Shown in pieces: positions 18,801 through 24,010 of a DNA stretch of 24,010 nt (position 1 is the first letter of the stretch; every line of letters begins with the position of its first letter). This DNA is from Priapulus caudatus. Lineage: Eukaryota; Priapulida; Priapulimorpha; Priapulimorphida; Priapulidae. The DNA lies in assembly GCF_000485595.1 (NCBI RefSeq), contig NW_014579558.1:32449-56458 (forward strand). The letters are read 5' to 3'. Under the pieces are notes generated by a model. That model was not told where the DNA came from, did no database searches, and was given only the letters and a program-made list of their open reading frames with translations. A program made the translations under genes and the position numbers.

Positions 18801-18960
18801 ATTTATCTGTATCTATATCTCTATCTCTACCTCTTTCTCTATCTCTATCTCTACGGTACCTCTCTTTCTCGCTCCCTCTCTCTCTCTCTCACTCTTTGCC
18901 TCTCTCTCCGTCCCCCTCTCTCCTACACTCTCTAGCTCTCTCTCTCTCTCTCTCTCTAGT
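18720..18960. repeat. CT microsatellite upstream of SLC26 (GAGA on the gene strand)
   Basis: CTCTCT with TATCTC/TCTATC variation (about 18794-18852) starts 179 bp upstream of the SLC26 ATG. On the gene's strand this is a long GAGA tract, the binding sequence of GAGA-type factors in some animals. It is probably only another microsatellite, but its promoter-proximal position is worth recording. No TATA box was recognised. Confidence 0.8.
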
Positions 18961-19236
18961 CTAGCAGTGTACTATCTATGACATTATCTTTCCTGCCAAT
19001 AACTGTATATTAACTGATAAGACAGGCATGCGGCGTGAGCGAAGGCGGTAAACTCTTGTCTGCACCCGGCAACACATTCCCAAATCCTCGCACCTTCACA
19101 AACTGTGACATTTCCGGACCAGCAAGTCAACTCCAGTTCGCGCAGGACTTCTGCGGCGAACGAACCCTAACGCTGCAGCCTGGCGATGGCTTTGTAACAG
19201 AGATTGCCGACCGTGAGTTCTGAGCGCATGCATACG
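18961..19236. other. Unique sequence, no gene recognised
   Basis: A 62-codon frame at 19035-19223 has no recognisable motif. No RNA gene or repeat seen. Confidence 0.45.
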
Positions 19237-19364
19237 TTAGTGATGTCACGATCATCGATTATACTCGATCATCGGTTGAACAGTGGCTCGAACCAAGCGC
19301 TTAGTGATGTCACGATCATCGATTATACTCGATCATCGGTTGAACAGTGGCTCGAACCAAGCGC
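19237..19364. repeat. Perfect 64-bp tandem duplication
   Basis: Two identical units (19237-19300 and 19301-19364) contain TGATGTCACGATCATCGA, ACTCGATCATCGGTTGAAC and GGCTCGAACCAAGCG. Zero differences indicate a very recent duplication. The unit contains the internal near-palindrome CGATCATCGA...TCGATCATCG. Confidence 0.95.
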
Positions 19365-19740
19365 TTGGATATCAAAAACCATAATCGATTTCATCGGAAA
19401 AATAAATAAAATAAAATAATCGAAATAAATGTAAAACTTGAACAAGAAAACTTGGAAAAGTGATGAGAATCAGAGATATCATCGCTACTATACAAGTTAT
19501 CCTTTATTTACATACATGTATTATACACAACAGTGCAAAACAAACAGTAAACAGGGCTAAACAAGCGCATACATGCACACACGTACGTTTATTTGGGTCC
19601 AACCGATGATCGATTACGAAATTACCACCGATTGGCAACACTAGCATACGTACACGCCCCGGCGTGGTGAGAGCGATAATGCGGCAAGGGGCGAGCAAAC
19701 GATAAACCCAGGGTGTGCTATACTCACGATGGCTCGAATC
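19365..19740. other. AT-rich spacer, no gene recognised
   Basis: AAATAAATAAAATAAAAT words lie at 19398-19430, followed by unique sequence. An 88-codon minus-strand frame (19504-19770) has no motif and no splice support. Confidence 0.45.
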
Positions 19741-19875
19741 ATCAGGGGTAAAAAATAACAAATTTGTCATTATCTACCCCTGGTATCATCACACGAGCTC
19801 CACCCTAACTGCTATGCTTGGGTGTGCTTGTGTGGAGATACCTTTTATGTTGAATTATCTACTCCTGATATAATG
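19741..19875. mobile_element. Short hairpin elements with ATCAGGRGTA ends
   Basis: ATCAGGGGTA at 19741 pairs with TACCCCTGGTAT near 19774-19785. A further TCTACTCCTGATATAAT follows at 19858. The same ATCAGGAGTAGAT word forms a perfect hairpin at 23427. These look like ends of one small foldback/MITE family. Confidence 0.5.
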
Positions 19876-20112
19876 TATTGCCTACAGATTTATATAATGT
19901 ACAGTAAAAAAGGTAAAAAAAGAAAAGAAAAAAAGAACAATAAATTTTTTTTAGTCGGCCCCTTTTTGGCGGGTCGGTCGGGTGAGGGCAAACAAACAAT
20001 ATTTTTATTATGGCCCAATCGGACCTGCACCAGAAACAAATGCTAAGTAATGTAAAGTAAACAAACACAGATAGCATAAATTTTACTACCGAAGTCGTAA
20101 TGTTTATCTACG

Positions 20113-20216
20113 AGGGTTTTCTACTGTTATCCGCAGTGTTTATCTGTCAATTTGATTGACTTCGTCTCTTTCTGTCTTCGTTATAGTCCTTTGGACTTTG
20201 AAGACTAATATTTACA
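20113..20216 (+). mobile_element. Diverged LINE 3'-end fragment (copy 1)
   Basis: The words TTTTCTACTG, CAGTGTTTATCTGTC and TTGGACTTTGAAGACTA appear in the same order and spacing in the better LINE-like fragment at 21752-21905. It is degenerate and has no open frame. Assignment rests on that second copy. Confidence 0.4.
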
Positions 20217-20266
20217 GGTGTTATGAGCACAGACCATGCGCTTGGAATGTTTCAATAGTAAAATAA

Positions 20267-21018
20267 TCAAGAGCTAATAAACACCTAGAGTGTACAACGG
20301 AAGAACGGGAAAATAGTGCTATTTCACGGCAATATTATGCCGTGCCTGCTTGCCTACTTTGCCTGCGAGTTTAGAATAATTTTATAGTATTGCATTAAGC
20401 AGATTTCTTTGCTCTCTAAAACAAGACCAACCGCTTGTCAATACGATACTCCCCTTTTGCGGGTTAGGAAAGTCGCTTCGTGAGAGTTCGGTTTTTTCTG
20501 CGATAACTTTATGAATGAACGGCGTTTCGGTTATCATCCGTGACTTTCGTGGGCATCGGCTATGCCCTTATCTCCCATTATCTTTCCTAGCACGGCTAAT
20601 GCCCGTCATGATGGAGCCGGCAATGTTTTCTAAATTAAGTCTCTACAACGCAGCTCAGTTACTATACATATGGTGTAGTAAGAGTACCAAATTTGGGCAT
20701 GTGACATCAATTATCAGCGCTCCAAGCGGCGACGGAAAACGATAGCCAGACCCGCAAAAGGCGAGAAGGATAGTGAATATTGTGGACGCGAGGCGCCGTG
20801 CGGCATGTGGGAGGGAAAGTTTACGAGCCAATATCTCAGCCTATCGTATTTACAAGCGGTTGGTCTTGTTTTAGAGAGCAAAGAATTCTGCTTAATGCAA
20901 CAGCAGCAATACCATAAAATTATTCTAGACTCGCAGGCAAAGTAGAATAATATTGCCGTGAAATAGCACTATTTTCCCGTTTTTCCGTTGTACACTCTAG
21001 GTGTTTATTAGCTCTTGA
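20267..21018. mobile_element. ~750-bp element with ~177-bp terminal inverted repeats
   Basis: The left arm 20267-20447 starts TCAAGAGCTAATAAACACCT and continues through GTGCTATTTCACGGCAATAT and AAAACAAGACCAACCGCTTG. It is found inverted at 20842-21018 with scattered substitutions and short indels. Weaker complementarity continues inward (CCTTTTGCGGGTT near 20453 and ACCCGCAAAAGGCG near 20750). The 76-codon internal frame is not recognisable as a transposase, so this is probably a non-autonomous DNA transposon (MITE/foldback). Target-site duplications are unclear because another element abuts its right end. Confidence 0.8.
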
Positions 21019-21420
21019 AATAATGGTTAATAAACACGAAATGTATTTACTACCAAGTTCTCTACTTTCTTTTGCGTGTTATTGCCGATAATTTCCTATA
21101 AATGCCATTCAAATGCTCCTCTGCAACACACAAGTACACCATACACATGCCGCTGCGCACAATCAACAAGAGATTATTTGATCTTGTTGATTGTGCACTT
21201 GACTGTCTACTTTTTTGTGTTATTTGTTCTTGTCGGTTGCTCTTTATTCTTGTTTTTTTGTGTGCACAGCGGCGTGTGTGCGGCATACTTGCGTGTTAAA
21301 GAGGAGCATTCGAACGGCATTTACAGGAAATTATCGGCAATAATAGGTGAAAGAGAGTACGGTACATAGAAACATTGACTTTGGTAGTAAATACACTTCG
21401 TGTTTATTTACCATTATTTT
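21018..21420. mobile_element. ~400-bp foldback element abutting the previous one
   Basis: Nearly the whole element is an inverted repeat. AAATAATGGTTAATAAACAC (21018) pairs with the segment ending CCATTATTTT (21420). AATTTCCTATAAATGCCATT, GCTCCTCTGCAACACACAAG and CCGCTGCGCAC find inverted partners at 21275-21345. The centre has an exact hairpin, GCACAATCAACAAGA with TCTTGTTGATTGTGC. There is no ORF of its own. Arms differ by substitutions, so the insertion is not brand new. Confidence 0.82.
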
Positions 21421-21751
21421 AGTGTTGTAACGTTTCACGTGCCTGTGCCTGTGGTTACAAGGTTAGTCGTTAGAACTGTAAAGATATAATAGAATCATCC
21501 TGTCACTAAACTAAAGACCAATGCTACACTGCGTGTAGCATAAATATCAAAAAAGTTGAAATATTCACTAAAATTTTCACTAAATTTGCCTACAACTGTC
21601 AAGGGCAAGAGTAGATTCTCATGTCGTTAGAAAGACTCACGTTCAGCGTAAACTTGAACACCTACATATATGATCTTCATTGATAAAGCCTGCTTGTTGC
21701 ACTCGATCGGCTGAGCGTGATCACTGCTTTCGACATATGCCATCTTCTAAC
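21421..21751. other. Unique AT-rich spacer, no gene recognised
   Basis: No open frame, repeat or RNA gene could be supported in this stretch. Confidence 0.45.
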
Positions 21752-21905
21752 TTTAAGGATCCTTGTGAGTTTAGCTTCTTTGTTTCTGTTATTCCATATT
21801 GGAATTCTCTCCCTTCGTCAGGCTTTTTCTACTGCGATCCTCAGTGTTGATCTGTCGATTCGATCAACTTGTCTCTCAGTCTTGGACTTTGAAGACTATT
21901 TACCA
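21752..21905 (+). pseudogene. Degenerate non-LTR retrotransposon (LINE) 3' end of ORF2
   Basis: The frame from 21752 contains FSFFVSVIPYWNSLPS, ending at 21817. This matches the general pattern at the extreme C-terminus of reverse transcriptases of several LINE clades (aromatic-Ser-Phe-Phe ... Trp-Asn-Ser-Leu-Pro). After that the frame must shift to continue (a Ser/Leu-rich stretch then LDFEDY), so the copy is broken. The piece with CAGTGTTGATCTGTC and TTGGACTTTGAAGACTA recurs at 20113-20216. The clade is not determinable by eye. Confidence 0.5.
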
Positions 21906-22099
21906 CTGATGAGCGAGTACTGGAGTAGAACGCTCGCCAACCTGTGTGTTAGTCTATGGGCGCGTTTGTTTGAGAGTGACTTTCCCGCCGGCGTAGATGG
22001 ACGTCACGGTCACGTGATGTGGCAGCATTAGTGTTAGGATTAGGGTTAGTCTATAACTTAGTCTGTACCCGCCAACCCGCTAACTATACTGTTACCAGG

Positions 22100-22205
22100 G
22101 CACGACAAACCCGCTTGCCCGATGGCCCGGGTCAACCAAAATTCGCCCCCGGGCAAGTAGCTTGAAATTGCACTTGCCCGTTCGGGCAAGCAAGTTTTTT
22201 TTATT
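22100..22205. repeat. GGGCAAG palindrome cluster
   Basis: CTTGCCCG, CGGGCAAG and the perfect palindrome CTTGCCCGTTCGGGCAAG (22172-22189) occur within 100 bp. A related TTTGCC-TTCGGGCAA hairpin lies at 23396-23410. On the minus strand a 67-codon frame covers this region (22058-22261). It looks like repeat-derived sequence, and no function is claimed. Confidence 0.55.
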
Positions 22206-22527
22206 GAATGTCTAAACAGTAGACTAATGATATTTTTTCTGTTTCCACCCGTTCCTTGCATTGTTTTGCACAGAAGCTGCGTTGCTGCGACGAGATTTCA
22301 ATAAAAAAAACGGAATGCGAATGGACAATCAGTGCACACAGTTATACTTTGTACGCAACATGCACACTGCAACATGTAAACCTGGCCCCCAGGCCAGGCA
22401 TTGTCGTTACGTGATCAGCTACATCAAATGTTTGCCCCTCTACTGCAGCCTGTGAATGAGGATTTTCTTTGCTGAAGTACACAAAAACAGATACACTGTA
22501 TCAGTGTTAGCGCTTTAAAATAAAAAC

Positions 22528-22596
22528 CACTCGCCAAACTGGGCGAGTGAGTCAATAAGTTAACTCGCCCAAACGGAATCTGTACTCGCCCAAATT
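22528..22596. repeat. ACTCGCC/GGGCGAGT hairpin cluster
   Basis: ACTCGCCAAACTGGGCGAGT forms a 7-8 bp-arm hairpin at 22530-22549, followed by two more ACTCGCCC copies (22563 and 22583). The layout parallels the GGGCAAG cluster 350 bp upstream and suggests a common repeat family. Confidence 0.5.
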
Positions 22597-22599
22597 TTA

Positions 22600-23380
22600 A
22601 AACAAAAATGCTTGTCAAACAATAGTGAAAAAACACAAAAATACCATTGATTTAACTACACATTGTTCATTGACCACTTTTCTCAAAAATTCAAGGCACA
22701 TCTCCTCTGAAAGTTCCTGTTTTCATTTTAATTTAATTTACTTTTATTCTCGGGCTGCTTTGCCCCATCAATGAAACACCACGTTACGCCGATTTTATTG
22801 ACTTAATTGTTAACACCAAGGCCAACGTGACTTGTAAACAATCCTGCACTCCCCCCCCCCCCGTACATCAATCAATATGCCGCCCCAGGCACGTATACGT
22901 CAGGTCAGCCTACAATTTCTCATGTAATATGTGGAGGCCCCTGGTTGTGGAGGCCCCTGGCCCAGTCCCTCGCCCCGGGCTGGCTGCCAATTGTTCCTGG
23001 TTCCTTCCTTTCTGCATGCATGCATGCATGCTAGAGGCAGCTAGGCTACTTGGCCACATCTCTAATGAATGCTCTCTAAAACTACTGACTCCAACAGCAC
23101 TCTCAACCCGATTACACCGTACGTATGTCTTCTCAAAGGTTAACACTCTCAGTTGGCTAATGCTGTCAATTATTCAAAGTGCATTAATTAGGAGGCTCTT
23201 CGCATAGGTTCTAAGCCCAACGTCCGAAATTAACTTTTACTCGCGTGGATTTTCATTGCTTTTCATCGAATAAAGTTTTGTGTGCTGTTTGAGTGTTTCT
23301 TGTATTGTGACTACCTTTGAACCGGGCTCTTGAAACCATTTAAATGCATAATAGAAAAAATCGTATGTATTTCTTTGTTT
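22600..23380. other. Unique sequence with small simple repeats, no gene recognised
   Basis: Contains a (C)n run at 22849-22862, a short duplication of GTGGAGGCCCCTGG at about 22931 and 22948, and (ATGC)n at 23015-23031. A 126-codon frame at 22827-23207 has no recognisable domain and spans these repeats. Confidence 0.5.
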
Positions 23381-23426
23381 TTTGGGCAAGTGACTTTTGC
23401 CTTCGGGCAACCAGTTTCATAATATT

Positions 23427-23461
23427 ATCAGGAGTAGATGAAGACTTCATCTACTCCTGAT
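23427..23461. repeat. Perfect 17-bp-arm hairpin
   Basis: ATCAGGAGTAGATGAAG, one A, then CTTCATCTACTCCTGAT. The arms match perfectly, with a one-base centre. The outer word is shared with the elements at 19741-19875. Confidence 0.9.
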
Positions 23462-23584
23462 ATTATCATAACCCAATATTATCATTTATATTTATATTAT
23501 ATTACCCAGTATTCTTATGACAGACGCCTTTACACTTAATTAATTTCTCAAAGGGTTGGCTGACTAGATGACCGTATGGTCTTT

Positions 23585-23692
23585 TCGCCATCCCTTCACT
23601 GCACGTTATGTATATTTTGTAAAAAAAATTCTTGTATCTTATCATATTGGAAGTGATAAAATAAATTTATCTTATCTTATCTTATCTTATCA
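23585..23692 (+). mobile_element. Probable non-LTR retrotransposon tail ending in (TTATC)n
   Basis: An AT-rich segment ends in GATAAAATAAATTTATC followed by tandem TTATC copies (about 23666-23691). A short tandem-repeat tail after an AATAAA-like signal is typical of CR1/L2-type LINEs and their SINE partners. No ORF is left. The rest to 24010 is unique sequence without a recognised gene. Confidence 0.4.
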
Positions 23693-24010
23693 TTGCCAAA
23701 AAAATATTTTTGTAGCAGCCCACTGTTACGTCATAAAAATGTCGTTAAAAAGGTAATGAGGCAGACAAGTGTCTATTTTATATTTCATCTCCTCTCAAAA
23801 CTAGGAGGCAATGTAGTAGGCCTAGTCGACGCCATAACATTATTAACATTTTGGAGGGCAACGGGATAATGCGGGACCAAAAACAAAGCCAGATGTCGGA
23901 GATGAGGCGGGGGTCTGAGAAACAATCAATTATTTTTTTGGGCCTAATTATAGTCTGCAACTTAGTCTACTCGCGAATCTGTGTTATTACTTACGAGGTA
24001 TATAATATAT

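Noticed and set aside
19285-19364. Pol III B-box-like GGTTCGAGCC on the minus strand
   Set aside because: No matching A box, cloverleaf or tRNA acceptor stem could be folded around it.
22028-22049. Interstitial telomere repeat (TTAGGG)n
   Set aside because: Only about two imperfect copies (TTAGGATTAGGGTTAG), expected by chance.
22827-23207. 126-codon open frame
   Set aside because: It crosses a poly-C run and ATGC repeats. No recognisable motif, and start and stop context are unremarkable.

Overview
This is a eukaryotic, intron-rich, repeat-dominated stretch, most likely from an invertebrate animal. The evidence is GT-AG exon boundaries with polypyrimidine tracts, a metazoan-type SLC26 anion transporter, a neuropeptide-precursor-like set of exons, non-LTR retrotransposon remnants, foldback/TIR elements and very long microsatellites. 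No bacterial-type operon, RBS or rRNA was seen. The species cannot be named from the sequence. One N (5585), and indel-like noise inside one large tandem array, suggest a draft assembly.

Left part (1-8.5 kb): long (TGCG)n/(TG)n, CT and GA tracts separate a few short exon-like islands on the + strand at 1390-1535, 4593-4682, 7738-7823 and 8332-8404. The last two join cleanly in phase 2 and create an Arg-Lys-Arg processing site. Directly after it comes a short peptide with two cysteines and a Ser-Pro-Gly-Arg-stop end, the arrangement expected of a secreted, C-terminally prolinamidated neuropeptide. The peptide core looks like the arthropod calcitonin-type pattern as I remember it. The upstream exons (helical propeptide, signal-peptide-like exon) are plausible, but their phases do not all fit, so the gene model is incomplete. 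A nested TIR element lies in an intron at 6202-6489.

Middle (8.5-16.4 kb): a ~3.1 kb minisatellite of 42 bp, itself a dimer of 21-bp halves. Every full unit carries an ACAG|GTGAGT splice-donor/ratchet-like motif. It is followed by a CT tract, a (CA)n tract with 119 bp of pure repeat, unique AT-rich DNA with paired CRE palindromes, a CTG/GCT triplet array, and a foldback element.

Right part (16.4-24 kb): an intronless, strikingly GC-rich SLC26-family anion exchanger gene on the minus strand (18541-16391). Its last codons lie in the final copy of a 37-bp minisatellite. Beyond it is AT-rich transposon graveyard: a ~750-bp long-TIR element abutting a ~400-bp foldback element, LINE 3' fragments, a family of short hairpins, and GGGCAAG/GGGCGAGT palindromes. 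The two gene candidates are not obviously functionally linked.
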